Program-made: the position numbers and the translations under genes
Notes under the pieces: model-generated
Told to the model about the DNA's origin: nothing
The model's input: only the letters and a program-made list of their open reading frames with translations
The model's database searches: none
Shown: positions 35,478 through 46,731 of the stretch, piece after piece
How positions within the stretch are numbered: the stretch's first letter is position 1
Layout: the number at the start of each line of letters is the position of its first letter
Source: Forficula auricularia
Lineage: Eukaryota; Arthropoda; Insecta; Dermaptera; Forficulidae
Assembly: GCA_024734495.1 (NCBI GenBank)
Contig: JALMQS010000187.1
Coordinates: 3,670,616 to 3,734,615 of the forward strand
Direction: 5' to 3'
Length of the DNA: 64,000 nucleotides

Positions 35478-35895
35478 ATAAATTTAACCCCCTCATTTCG
35501 GGCCCTGAAGAAGGAAAAGTTTCGATTTTTCAATTTCGTCCTTTATTAATGTGTCAAGCTTTACCAGTATGCCAAATTTCAGCATTCTAGGTTCATTGAA
35601 TTTTTAGTTTATGTTAATTAAGCCTATAACTTTCACCCCTTCATTTTAGGTTCTGAAGAAGGGAAAGCTTCGATTTTTGGATTTTTCCCATTAATTGTAC
35701 CCCAAACTCTACTTGCCTGCCAAACTTCAGCATTCTAAGTTCATTGTGTTTTCACTATATGTTGATTTAGCCTATAACATTAACTCCTTCATTTTAGGAC
35801 CTGAAGAAGGGAAAGTTTCGATTTTTGGATTTTTCCCATTAATTGTACTCCAAACTCTACCAGCATGCCAAATTTCAGCATTCTAGGATTAGCGG
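35478..35895 (+). repeat. Three-unit tandem repeat (about 145-155 bp units)
   Basis: Units begin near 35478, 35627 and 35773. Each has ccc(c)tcattt(c/t)(g/a)gg, ctgaagaagg, a(g/a)(t/c)ttcgattttt, ccaaa.ttcagcattctag. The third unit is followed by agtcagtcagtgatgagtga. The copies show ordinary divergence, and none has a hammerhead stem II. Confidence 0.85.
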
Positions 35896-37640
35896 AAGTA
35901 CTCTAGAATTTTGATAAGTCAGTCAGTGATGAGTGAGTGACGAAAAATTTTATATTTGGCTTCTTGTAACTTGGTCGGTATAAGCAGTAGGAATATGAAA
36001 TTTTGAAATTTAGTTAAGCTTATGGACCAGTATTGTAGAAAAAAATTCAGTCATGTAGATATTTCCAGTACGAAGTTATAGAGGCGTCAAAATGGCCTGA
36101 GTTGTTTCTTGTAAAGGGTAGTCTGGCAGTACACACACCGCCGTTCGAATCGAACTTGGCTGGGGCACTGCCGTGCCCTGATATCTCATACATGAAAATA
36201 GCATTCAAGCAATTATTATTATTTAAAACATATCTTTTAAGTGACGAACCTCACATTTAATTTTTGTTTTAAAAATCAAAATAAATCAATGAAAAACATT
36301 ATATTTTGTTTGATTATTATCAGCATTTAAATGAAAAATGTTTCTCTGTTTTTTTTTAATTTAACTAATGGACAAGAACACTTAAATAATTATCGAATTA
36401 AATATTCATGATATTTTTTTCCACATATATGTCTATGATTATGTATTTGTAAATCAGTAAAGTATCCTGAGCAAAGGGTGAAACATTTCACAATGAAAAT
36501 AAAATTATTTCAAAAGCTAAAAAGAAATACACTCAACTATTTTCAAAATTTATATATACAAGGTGTGAAATATATTTTTAAAAATGATCTTTATGCAATC
36601 GAAAGGTAATTCCTATGTTCATAGTCTTATTTTTAAACAGTAATTTAGAAGAAGAAAGTGAAAACTTTTTCGATTCCCGAAACTTTTGTCAAAGGTGTGG
36701 TTTATTTTAATACAAACTATGGACCATCTTTCAGCTTAATAGCTAACACCGATCGATAACTCCCTATTTGGCAATTCTACTTTTTGCACATTATAAACAT
36801 TTTTTAATCAGAATCTAAAAACTTTAAAATATAATCAGTTCTTTGTTTTAGAAAGGCAACATTTTAGATAAAATTTCTAGGATTTTTCTGTTTCCGAGCT
36901 ATTAGAGAATCTGAATATGGTATACACACAGGGAGACAAAAATGCTTTTTGAAAAATGATTTTCTCCAAGTTTCAGACATTTCTAAAAAAAAAAAAAAAA
37001 AAAAATCGAGTAAATTCAACTGGCAAATATTAGAAGTTCCGGGAATAATTTCAAATTAAGATTAAAAACCATTTATCTTACTTATCTATTATCACTATAC
37101 AAATTGAGTTGAAAAGTTTTAATAGTTATTTACTTTAGAATATATAGATAAGTACATTTTTCTTTACTTAATAAGCAATATGTGGAAGTATTGTTGTAAT
37201 TGTGTAAATTATTTTGTCAAAATGTCATGTGTTTAGAGTTGGCATATTTTGTGGACACTCTACCCCCAAAACGAATAAAAATATTAAATCTAAATTTTAT
37301 ATGAAGTTGTTTAAGATCGAGACCTTAAATGTTGCTTGAAATCGAGCTCTAATTAGGGTTGAGGGGACGATGCAAATAATTAAAAAGATAAAATACTCAG
37401 TCCTGAAAATGTTTTATTTTTTCGTACAATTATATATTTGAAATCGTGTTATTTTTAGAGTGGGGATATTTCTTAAAAAACAAAGTAAATTGGATTGAAT
37501 CTAACTTTCTGAGATTTGCCCCGTGACCCCGGCTTCTTTCCTTCTACTCTGTTCTTTTCACGATGGAGGGGCCATCCCATACAGGCCTTTAGGGGATGCA
37601 CCTTCTGGTGTATCTTCTTCTCACATCATCATTAAAAAAA
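35896..37640. other. Intergenic sequence with repeat traces
   Basis: The phrase ttctccaagtttcagacatttctaaa (36963-36990) resembles part of repeat C. The rest is not recognised. Confidence 0.4.
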
Positions 37641-37646
37641 TAAACT

Positions 37647-39525
37647 GCAACGGATCGTTGCTAAACTTTATCCAAATTCATTTGTAATATTAATATGTTT
37701 ATTCCTTTATTATTAATCAGATTTCACTTGCTATTTGCAGTTCATGTTGGCTTTAATTCAAAAATAATGATCGATTCTTATTTAAAAGTCGAGGAATAAC
37801 CATTCTACATTCGATTTTTGACATTTCGGTTATTTTTGGTAACCATTGGTTAAGACATGGAGGAATCGTCTTAAAATCAAAAATAGCAATCGATTATTAT
37901 CTAATACTAGAGGAATAACCTTATCGCATTCCATTTTTGATGTTTTGACTATTAATGGCAACCTCTACTGAAAACCGGGAAGAATCGACTTAAAATCAAA
38001 AAGACTAAATTCTTTTATGGCAAACAACTCAAGCTTGAGTTGTTTACCAAAAAAGAATTTAGTCTTTTTTGATTTTAAGTCGATTCTTCCCGGTTTTCAG
38101 TAGAGGTTGCCATTAATAGTCAAAACATCAAAAATGGAATGCGATAAGGTTATTCCTCTAGTATTAGATAATAATCGATTGTTATTTTTGATTTTAAGCC
38201 GATTCCTCCATGTCTTCAGCATTGGTTGCCAATAATAATCGAAGCGTCAAAAATCTAATGTAGAATTGTTATTCCTCAAGTAATAGATGAGAATCAATCG
38301 CTATTTTTGATTTTAAGTCGATTCCTCTGTGTCTTCAGCAATGGTTACCAATATAAACCGAAACGTCAAAAATCCAATTTAGAATGGTTATTCCTCAAGT
38401 ACTAGATGAGAATCAATCGTTATTTTTGATTTTAACTCGATTCCTCTATGTCTTCAGCAATGGTTACCAGTAAAAACCGAAACGTCAAAAATCCAATATA
38501 GAATGGTTATTCCTCAAGTACTAGATGAGAATCAATCGTTATTTTTGATTTTAACTCGATTCCTCTATGTCTTCAGCAATGGTTACCAGTAAAAACCGAA
38601 ACGTCAAAAATCCAATATAGAATGGTTATTCCTCAAGTACTAGATGAGAATCAATCGTTATTTTTTTATTTTAACTCGATCCCTCCATGTCTTCAGCAAT
38701 GGTTACCAATAAAAACCGAAACGTCAAAATTCAATATAGAATGGTTATTCCTCAAGTACTAAATCAGAATCAATCACTATTTTTGATTTTAAAGTTGCTA
38801 TGGTTACTTATAAAATTTCCTCCCAAATGTTTATCATTTCACAGCGAGAAGCCTAACCATTCTTACTTAAGCAAGTTTAAATGAGCTATATTACCGATCA
38901 AATGAATAAATTTTAAAGTTTTTTTTTAAATTTTTGGTAAAATAAGGAATTTAAAAAAGTACTATTTTACTAGTAAAGTACTTTAAAATATACTTTTACT
39001 AAAAACTTTATTTAACCTTTTTTGTTGTCCCCAAGATACTTAATTAGGATATTAAATTTCATCAAAATTCGTTAAGTCATTTTCAAGATATTTAAAAAAA
39101 CTAAAAAAGTACCCAAATAAAGTACTAATGTTTGTGGGCCGATATGTACCAAAAACTAATCAGCGCTTCATTTTGTTAAAAGAATGGTAGGTTTTAAATT
39201 TCATTTTAATCGGTGCAAAGGTGTGGAAAAAATCGTGGACGAAAAAAACGATAACATACATACATACATACATACATACATACATACATCCCCACGCACT
39301 TCCAAAAAAAATGGTACTTTTTGGCCTCTCGACGAGACCCCAGGTAATTTTTGGCAAAATCGTCACGTCCTAAAATTCAACCTAATTGAATACTACAATT
39401 TGTGACCTTAATTGAGTCCATGGGTTCCGTAGTCTTTACCTGAGGACCCTTTGAAGTCCCGCTTGGCGCGCGAGCGATTACAATACTTTACCCATGCTTC
39501 GCATTGGATAAAGTAAAAAAGGGAA
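37647..39525 (+). mobile_element. FB-like foldback element with 119-bp subrepeats, copy 1
   Basis: Ends include actttatccaa at the left and ttggataaagt at the right (39508-39520), inverted. The left half (about 37741-38033) is inverted relative to 38034-38320 around a perfect palindrome centred on AAGCTT at 38031-38036. The right half continues as a tandem array: the landmark gaa.cgtcaaaa lies at 38241, 38360, 38479, 38598 and 38718, so units are 119-120 bp. Then follows a unique 3' segment with an (ACAT)n tract. Long termini of tandem subrepeats recall Drosophila FB/Galileo elements. No transposase is visible. Confidence 0.75.
39253..39290 (+). repeat. (ACAT)n microsatellite inside FB-like element
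   Basis: About nine acat units; the copy at 52307 lacks this segment. Confidence 0.9.
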
Positions 39526-40866
39526 AATAGTGCTAATTTAAAAATTGCCTTATTTTTCGATATGATATAATCGATATAATTAAGTTTTATGTACTATATA
39601 TCTATTCTATACTCATAATTAAAATGAAACATGTGACGTATTTGATAAGCCAGTGGACTGATTTTGATGAGACTTTCACTTTGCGAGGTACCTGGCTTTA
39701 GTTAATTTGCTCATTTTGAATATAAGCCAAATATGTATAATCTAAGTCCAGTGTCCAATTCTTTTTCGTATATGGATGGGTAGCTAAAAATCAGATGCTT
39801 TTTTTGTTTGCATCTTGTTTCATAGAAAATATATTTCACTGAATAAAAGTTACCCTTTTAGATGATAAGTTCTTACAGTAGCTTTTTCTTTTTGGGTGGG
39901 CGACACCCGGGTAGAAAATTTTTGAGGGTGAGCCCTGAGATGGGCAGCAAAAATCTGCATTATTTCGGGTAATTCAGATTTTTGAATAATTTAAAAATTA
40001 TTTTTTAATAATTTAGGAATAATGTATAATTATTACATTTTTATTGAATAAAGTCTATAATAGAAAGCGATATTTTTACCTTTATTTTATTTTATCAACT
40101 AGGTTTTTCAATATTTCTTGCTTAAATGCTCAATTTAGCAGGTTTGGCGAGAACAATTCAGATTTGGCTCTCGCTAGCCACTGCTAAATTGAAAAAATAG
40201 GAAATGAGCTCATGGGAGATGGCCGTCAAATTTTAAACATTATGAAAAATATTCATTTAACAAGGACGCCTGTAGGGTAGGCTAGTACGATCCAGAGGCG
40301 TCTATTGGTTGCATAGATACAGGCGGACAGCGTTTTAAACTTGTCTTTGCGAGGTACCTGGCTTTAGTTAAAACCAATATATTAATATTATTTTAGACTT
40401 TGAATTCAGATAAAAAGGTCGAATTTTATTTTCAGCCAAAATTGAATAAAATTAAAATAAAATTTAATTTTTATTATTATTATTATTATTGTTAATTTTT
40501 TTGTAAAATACTTATAAATAATAAAGAAGGCCAAGTAAAAGTTATGTGAAGTTCTCGTCAGCTTATTGATAATTTTTTTTTCAAAAATAGAATTTTCAGT
40601 GAAAATCAAAAAAGTAACCAATGTTTGCTTTGTGCATATCATTCTCCTATTACTAACCCACCTTTGAGGTCAAATTGAGAAACATTATTTTATGGATAAT
40701 ATTATCATAGATTAGTCCTAAGACTGTTTCGATGTAACCACTTCGTTCATTTGACTATATCCCATATCAAGTTTTTCCTTTCTTGCTAAGTCTATCATCA
40801 CATGCTCTTGAATAATAAATAAAATGGTAATTGTAAATTATTATATATTTTCAAATACATTTTCAG
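39526..40866. other. Flank upstream of the channel exons
   Basis: A 27-bp direct repeat (tttgcgaggtacctggcttt core) occurs at 39679-39705 and 40345-40371. Between them, 39880-39975 matches a repeat at 50860-50945 (gggcgacacccg, gggcagcaaaaat). (ATT)n at about 40470-40495. A first channel exon is expected upstream but was not found. Confidence 0.4.
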
Positions 40867-41028
40867 AATTTTCTGGATTGGTGCGGTATTTTTATCCTTC
40901 TATATCATGGTAGAAGTTTCTAAAAAATTGGCTGATACATACAATCGTAATCGGATCAATATTATTTATGAAGAGGAAAGAGGGCAAACCGATTTCCCAG
41001 CCATCACCGTTTGTTTGGGAAATAGAAG
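40867..41028 (+). CDS. DEG/ENaC (pickpocket-type) channel, TM1 exon
   Basis: Acceptor ttttcag, donor GTACAT, 162 bp, entering and leaving in phase 2. Translation: IFWIGAVFLSFYIMVEVSKK, then LADTYNRNRINIIYEEERGQ and TDFPAITVCLGNRR. This is the first membrane helix of a DEG/ENaC subunit followed by the family's extracellular FPAITVC motif. These are amiloride-type sodium channels; in arthropods the pickpocket subfamily serves in mechanosensation, chemosensation and fluid balance (family knowledge). The cytosolic N-terminal exon with the His-Gly gating motif must lie upstream and was not found. Specific orthology is not claimed. Confidence 0.88.
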
Positions 41029-41899
41029 GTACATGTATCCATATATTAATTAATTCTATTCTCATATACAAATAAACGAAAATTGGCAACTTATATGGCA
41101 TAAGGTATGAATAAATTAGAAGTTTGGATTTTCTAAAGACTATATGCGCTGGTTCTTCTTTTAGGGGCTGAAATCTGGGAGTGGAATTTATGGGTTTTAA
41201 TATTATTATATTATAATTAGGGGTTGGTTGGTCCAAAATCTATTTTCAATGAATTGAGAATTATTTGATGGAAAAAAGGGACTCTTCAACGGAAAACGAA
41301 TTTCCATTTCAGAATGTATGGACGATAGAGGTATCATGTTATTTTTTTAACTAAAATTTATTATATTTTACATAAACTGTAAGGGAGATTTGTATACTTT
41401 TAGAGTACAGGGTACCAAAACCGGATCTACGGGGGGGGGGCACGTTTCCCTCGAGTGCAAATTTTAAAAAGTGCCACATTTTGGAAGCGGGAAATTTTTC
41501 GTAATGTAAAATACAATGGTGTTAAAATTTGTTTTGCAAGATTTTGTGGTTTTTAGTCTGTGACAGAGTCGCAGCAAGGCTACATAAATATAAATTTTGT
41601 CGTCAATAAATAAGCTTGGAATCATACTCGAACAGAAAGCTGTTACTCCAAATGATTGTTTATTATAACCCATTTACTATCTGTTATCATACTTTACTTG
41701 TTTTATATTTATCACTTGGGGTGTGGAGGAGTAGCGGCAAATTTAACCTTGCCCCTCCTGACTAAAGATCTAGATCTCTATTATAAATCAGTACTTTTAT
41801 AACGCTGTTCCGATATAACACAATTTACAAATTGAGAGCGATTTCTCTATAACGGGCAATGTTCCCTCGTATAACGCGAAGGCTGGGAATTTTTATTTT

Positions 41900-42160
41900 T
41901 AATGCAATTGAATTATAAAAAGAGGTGCACTCTCAATGGATCTTAAAAGACCCTTGTATAATGGAAGAGAAGAAGAAAGTGATCAGTCGTAAGAGTGGAG
42001 ACGTAAGGGTCTGTGAACCCATTGAAGATTTGAATATTATATGTGTCAGGAAAGACGGTCGGGACAGAATGCCAGTTTCTTGAACCCATGAGGACAAACA
42101 AATGAATGAAGTAATACGGTACTTTTCCAATTTAATCGAAAAGGGGTGTTGGAAGACAGT
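41900..42160 (-). mobile_element. Diverged LINE 3' end in channel intron
   Basis: Starts aatgcaattgaattataaaa and continues with the same order as 43792-44070 (ggtgcac, atggatct.aaagaccctt, gaagaga, gaatgaagt.gt.cggcacttttccaattt-like words). Same LINE family as 5690 and 43774, more diverged and reduced to the 3' end. Confidence 0.65.
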
Positions 42161-42409
42161 GAATCACGATTATTACTTTTACCAAACATTTTATTTGAAA
42201 ACACATTACTTTGTGATCTGCAAAATAGCTTTTTTCAAAATAAAAATGAGTTCTCAAAAAAAAAAAAAAATACCTATACCTATATATAATCTAATTATTG
42301 TATTTCACGTGATTTCATTAAGCAACCTTACTAATCATTAATAAGGATTTCTAAAGATTTAATAAATTAAACTATTTTTTTTATATTGTAAATTTTTCTC
42401 AATTTTTAG

Positions 42410-42524
42410 GACGAAGAAACCCGTGAAATATCCAGGAATCATATTATATGATTTATCAAGAAAGAGAGAACTTCTTGGCATTAAATCATTTTCGTCGAAG
42501 GAAGTTTATGACATATTTAATAAG
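42410..42524 (+). CDS. DEG/ENaC channel, exon 2 in view
   Basis: Acceptor tttttag, donor GTGTTA, 115 bp. The single leading G completes the codon split at 41028. It encodes TKKPVKYPGIILYDLSRKRE and LLGIKSFSSKEVYDIFNK, the finger/post-motif region after FPAITVC. Leaves in phase 0 and continues at 48692 after a 6.2-kb intron full of nested repeats. Confidence 0.75.
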
Positions 42525-42599
42525 GTGTTATCTATTAATTCAATTAATTGATTTCCTAATACTGAAGGAATGGCGTGTGAGCGCAAGATGAAACATTAT

Positions 42600-42720
42600 T
42601 CAATATAAGACAATAAAATTCTAAGTGGAGTTTCATCTAATTAAAAAGACGAAGAGATTTTTTGGTGAAAATTAAACTCGATATATTTCTGGGTGTGGGG
42701 ATTAACAACAGCTAGCATTT
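42600..42720 (-). mobile_element. Foldback arm with degenerate hammerhead-like core (left)
   Basis: aattaaaaagacgaagagat.ttttggtgaaaattaaactcgatatatttc matches, inverted, 46325-46385. The core on the minus strand reads tgttgtt...cagaaatatatcgag, so CTGATGA is mutated. The two arms now lie 3.6 kb apart. Confidence 0.5.
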
Positions 42721-42824
42721 AATTACATCATTAATTACATCACATTCTTGTTCAATTTCATTGTTTGTATTTTCATTTTCTTCCCGGTTCCTATTCATTA
42801 TGTTTTGAAAAAGTTTTTGAGTTC

Positions 42825-43568
42825 TGTAGGGGTTACGTGAGCTGGGGGCATATTTCGAGGTGAAATAATTCTCAAGACAAAGCTTCCTTTAATATCTTTA
42901 TTTACAAAAGTTAAGAAAATATATACAAGTTACTGGTGCCGGTTCGTGGCCTCCACCATGTCTCTATCACTGGCACTGTTTTGGCTGTTGACTTCACTGT
43001 TTGACTGCTTAACTCATCTGGTAACTGATAGCTGATAACTGTTTGACTGTGCTTGACTGCTTCTGGAGATTCGCGACTGGCCTTTTATATCAAATTCACG
43101 GACATCAGGGGGCGGTCCTCCAGACGTGGTGAATTTCATTGGTTGCTGCGTCTAGGGGTAAAAGAGACGTCTGATTCCCTATTGTCCACTCTACTACTGG
43201 TCTTAGCCAATGGAGAGGGTTGGAGGCGTGTTGTTTTTTTCAGGGAGGCTACTTGAGCTGTGGGGAGGTCAGTGGCCCTCCATTGTTTGGTTGGTCGATT
43301 GTTTGGGTTCCCTTGAATGGGACCCTTTGTGACTCTGCATGAGGGCAAATGAGCTTCCTGTTAATTGCGTTTGAGAAAGGGAACAATATCTTTTGAGGCC
43401 CTGTGGGTGAAAGGCTTTCTTTGTTATGGCTTTTGTGCAGGTAGCCATTGTTTGGTGTCTTAATGTGTAAGGGAACAATACCATTTCAAAGCATTTGTTG
43501 TTGTCAGCAGGTCGCGTTACAAATGGGTCTGTGGTATTTGTTCCAAAGGTCATCGACCCGTCGCCACA
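42825..43568 (-). mobile_element. Solo LTR (gypsy-like), minus orientation
   Basis: On the minus strand it begins TGTGGCGACGGG and ends CCCCTACA, with 4-bp target duplications gttc on both sides (42821-42824 and 43569-43572). Minus-strand promoter elements are visible: TATAAAAGG (43089-43081) followed by a CCAGTCGCGA initiator-like sequence, and AATAAA at 42903-42898 near the LTR end. No internal domain or second LTR is present, so it is a solo LTR left by recombination. It interrupts LINE-derived sequence. Confidence 0.85.
43081..43091 (-). promoter_or_regulatory. TATA box of solo LTR
   Basis: Minus strand reads gaTATAAAAGG, about 480 bases from the LTR 5' end and followed by cagtcgcg, a typical LTR core promoter layout. 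Confidence 0.65.
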
Positions 43569-43572
43569 GTTC

Positions 43573-43725
43573 CTGTATTTTTAAATTTAGATATGTCCCA
43601 TTTTTTTCGTAATCTATTTTAAATTGTCTTCCATCACAATTAGATTGTGGTTAAAATCTACTACTGGTTAGCATTTGCAATTTTTTAGATGATTTTTGAA
43701 TCTTTGTTTAACTAATTTCTATATC
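43573..43725 (-). mobile_element. LINE endonuclease fragment, degenerate
   Basis: Matches 56755-56925 (ttttaaatttagatat.tccca and tcacaattagattgtg). On the minus strand the FNHNLI remnant corresponds to the SDHNL endonuclease motif in the better copy. Stops interrupt it. Confidence 0.55.
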
Positions 43726-43773
43726 AAAGGCGTGCTGTCCATGGATGCTGTGGATGCGAGCATTCCCGAATTT

Positions 43774-44515
43774 CTTTTTTTTTTTTTTTTTAATGCAATC
43801 GAATGCAAGAAGGGGTGCACCAGTAAAGATGTAGCCCCTATGGATCTCGAAAGACCCTTGCATTACCGAAGAGAAGGGAAAGTTGATTAAGTGAGAGGGT
43901 GTAGACGTAGGTGTCTATGCACCCTGGTTTTGAAGGTTTGAAGATCATAGGTGCTGGGAAAGATAGAGGCTGGGAGAGAGTTCCAGTTCCTTGAAGTCAT
44001 GGGGATATATGTATTCGCGAATGAAGTGGTCCGGCACTTTTCCAATTTGACCGCGAAAGAGTGTTGGGAGTCGGCAAAACGTGTGCTGCGTGCAAAGCAT
44101 GCTTTGGGGGGAATTATTGATTTTATCTCATCAGAGCACCTGCCGTGATAGTATCTATAGAAAAGGGAAAGGGCGGAGACATCTCTTCGATGAGCCAGCG
44201 AGTCGAGGAGTCGGTGAGGGTAGAATCGTCAATTAGCCTGACGGCTCGTTTCTGAATTGCATCAAGGGTAGCAAGAGAATATTTTGAGGCTCCCCTCCAC
44301 AGATGAGAGCCGTATTCGAGACAGGGGCGGATTTGGGCCTTGTAGATGGTGAGAAGTTGTGGGGGTTTGTAAAATCGCTTGGACCTGAATAAGAAGCCAA
44401 TCTTCCTTGCTGCAGATTTCGCCACAGAGCAGATGTGTTCATTCCAAGACAGGTCAGATGCGACAGAGACGCCCAACATGGATAGGCTGTCACACATTTT
44501 CAGGGTCAAGAGTAT
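43774..44515 (-). mobile_element. Jockey-like LINE, 5'-truncated 3' end
   Basis: Minus-strand translation contains LGVSVASDLSWNEHICSVAK, SAARKIGFLFRSKRFYKPPQ, LLTIYKAQIRPCLEYGSHLW, RGASKYSLATLDAIQKRAVR and LIDDSTLTDS, the post-catalytic part of a Jockey-like reverse transcriptase. A frameshift follows LTDS near 44205; the downstream frame continues to ALSLFYRY-type sequence. Its poly-A tail is poly-T at 43774-43791. The reverse-transcriptase core is missing. Confidence 0.85.
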
Positions 44516-45260
44516 TTTCATCCGAGTTATACTATATTTAAAAATTTGTAAAATTAAAAAAAAATTTCAATAAATACTATACAACTAATTCATTTAACGT
44601 TATATATAATTTAAAATTTACGGAGATTTTTAACGTTAGCAAATTTAAAGAATATGAAAAATTTTTCCAGATTTTCTATTTTAATCACTTCAGCTATCTT
44701 GTGGAAAATATATTGATTTTATGAGGTTTAAAAGTGAATTAATTTACACGTAGTCGTCCCATTCATTCACTTTCATTTAAAATCTATAAATTGCATTAAA
44801 AAAATTTATCGGGAAAGATGAACCAAAAGATATTTGGGCAAAAGTATTTGATTTAATGAAATCCATTGAATATTCTCTCTCTATATAACGAGTATCAATT
44901 TGTTCCGAATACAAAAGAACATTCCTAGAATAACAGAAATTAATAAATTAATCTCAAATAGTCTGAAACAGTCTTAAATTTGTATTTGTCATCCGTCTTT
45001 GTAGTTATTTTCATCGATCTGATTCTAATGAAAGAATTGCTCACCCGTACATTAAATAATAAAAAAGTCAAGACTCGGTACACTAGAACTGCCCTGGTAA
45101 CGCTTAATAAACTTAGATATAAATTCGTTCATTTTGTGGCTATACACTAACATCCTCTTAAAATTTCACTAAAATAATTCAAAAATATTTTCTGCCTTTT
45201 GAACCAGATATTGCAAAATCTAAATCAGTAGGTAGGTGCCTACTATGGTATTGATACAAA
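44516..45260. other. Channel intron sequence
   Basis: AT-rich; nothing recognised. Confidence 0.45.
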
Positions 45261-45261
45261 A

Positions 45262-45673
45262 ATAACTTTTTGATTTTCCGTTCTTGGGTAATCGTGGGTA
45301 ATGGAATTCAGACACAGAAAGAAAAAAAATCGTAGTTAAAAAATATTTTTCTCAGCGTTTCGGACATTTTAATGCACAACGGAAAAATATTTATTATTAT
45401 TATGCCTTCTAGGAGCGTGTCAGTCAGTTTTCAACTATGAATAAAATTGAAACATCACCATAAAAAGTCTGAAGTGAATATAGATTATCCGACTCTGTTT
45501 AAATATTAATTGATAAAAAATCTAATGTTGAATTTGAAAAAAATAACTGGAAATTCTATGATGCGGTTATCGATAATTTTGCAAAAAGGAGCGAAGAATA
45601 AAATCAAATTTAAAAAAATGAAGGATTTTTTGGACAGAGCATCTCCTGGATGAAAAGTCACCGCCCGCCACTG
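45262..45673 (+). repeat. Repeat C, copy 2
   Basis: Aligns by eye to 10655-11128 over its whole length and ends with the same aaaagtcaccgcccgccactg terminus. Confidence 0.6.
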
Positions 45674-45779
45674 ATTTATATATATTTGTTACCTTCCAAT
45701 GTCTCCAGACATTTACATGTTTAAGTTCTCAATGCATTTATGAATTTTTTTTATTATTTTTATTTATCTTTATTGTTCC

Positions 45780-45930
45780 CGGGAACATAACACATTTAGA
45801 CAGCACATAAGTAAAGTTATAGTAGTATTAGTGAGGGAGCCGAGGTTTAGCCGGTCGAAATTTTATACGCAAACAAGGCCCGAACCTCCTGCTTGAACAT
45901 CGTCATCAGAAGATAAGGATGCTGAATCGG
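45780..45930 (-). mobile_element. tRNA-derived SINE (V family), diverged copy
   Basis: cattta gacagcacataagtaaag, gagggagccgag and aacatcgtcat are shared in order with 46095-46297. The B box is degraded (aggttcgggcc on the minus strand). Confidence 0.55.
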
Positions 45931-45939
45931 GCTATTGCC

Positions 45940-45985
45940 TTAGGGCCGGTTGTATATTACTTTGCGACATACAACCGGCCCTTTA
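45940..45985. mobile_element. Minimal MITE reduced to its two termini
   Basis: ttagggccggttgtat directly faces gacatacaaccggccctt with only about 12 bases between, so this is an almost pure hairpin of the termini seen at 16985-17120. Confidence 0.6.
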
Positions 45986-46094
45986 GAGATCCCGGATACC
46001 CGACTCTCCTTTTATGGATAATATGCTTTGTCGAATTTTTTTTTCTATTTTTTCACCAGTTAAATGCAACTTCTGATGATAACTTTTTTTTTTT

Positions 46095-46297
46095 TTTTAT
46101 TTAATGTCACCGGCAACAAAGCCCATTTAGACAGCACATAAGTAAAGTGTTAGTAGGGTTAGTGAGGGAGCCGAGTTTTCAGCCGGTAGAAATTTTTATT
46201 TGCCAGCTAGGATCGAACCCGGCCTCCCATCTCAACATCGTCATAATCGATCGATGCCGAAGCGAGGCCAATGCGTTAGCTGACTGAGCCAACCCGG
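46095..46297 (-). mobile_element. tRNA-derived SINE (V family)
   Basis: Minus-strand A box tggctcagtcagc (46292-46280) and B box gggttcgatcc (46220-46210) at tRNA-like spacing, followed by the SINE body to gacagcacataag...gggctttgttg. About 200 bp. Confidence 0.75.
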
Positions 46298-46304
46298 CTC
46301 CCGA

Positions 46305-46390
46305 TGATAAGTTAATAGACCGAAATATATCGAGTTTATTTTTTCAAAAAAAAAATCTTCGTTTTTTTATTAAATGAACCCCACTCAGAT
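46305..46390 (+). mobile_element. Foldback arm with degenerate hammerhead-like core (right)
   Basis: ccgatgataagttaatagac then cgaaatatatcgag, followed by an arm that pairs with 42600-42720. The core U of CTGATGA is changed to C. Confidence 0.45.
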
Positions 46391-46731
46391 TTTCCTTGTA
46401 CGAGCCCCGTCCCATTTCAATTGGACCACCAATATTTTTCTTTTTAAATAAACTTATGCTAATTGACGGTAAATTTATTTTAAATATTTAATTATTATCA
46501 TTTGGAACAACATTTTATTGTAACATTTAACTTAAAATTTTTTTTAATTGTTAAAAACAAGGAAAACATACAAAATCCAAAACCTTTACCACTGTATGAC
46601 GTCGCCTTTATTTTTAATTACGACTTGAATTCTTTTGGGCAACGTACTTATTAAGTTTTGACACTCATCTTGAGTGAAAGTCTCCCAAATATTTTGAAGT
46701 TTGTGTTTTAATTCGACTACGTTTCTAGCTG

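Noticed and set aside
35478..35895. Hammerhead in the three-unit tandem repeat (ctgaagaagg...ttcgat)
   Set aside because: CTGAAGA is present but there is no stem II followed by GAAA and no stem I pairing.
38200..38720. Hammerhead in the 119-bp FB subrepeat (cttcagca...accgaaacgtc)
   Set aside because: GAAACGTC and a GGTT/AACC stem are present, but the CTGANGA block is not.
37780..38780. CRISPR-like array
   Set aside because: Units are contiguous 119-bp tandem repeats without spacers, in a eukaryotic genome.
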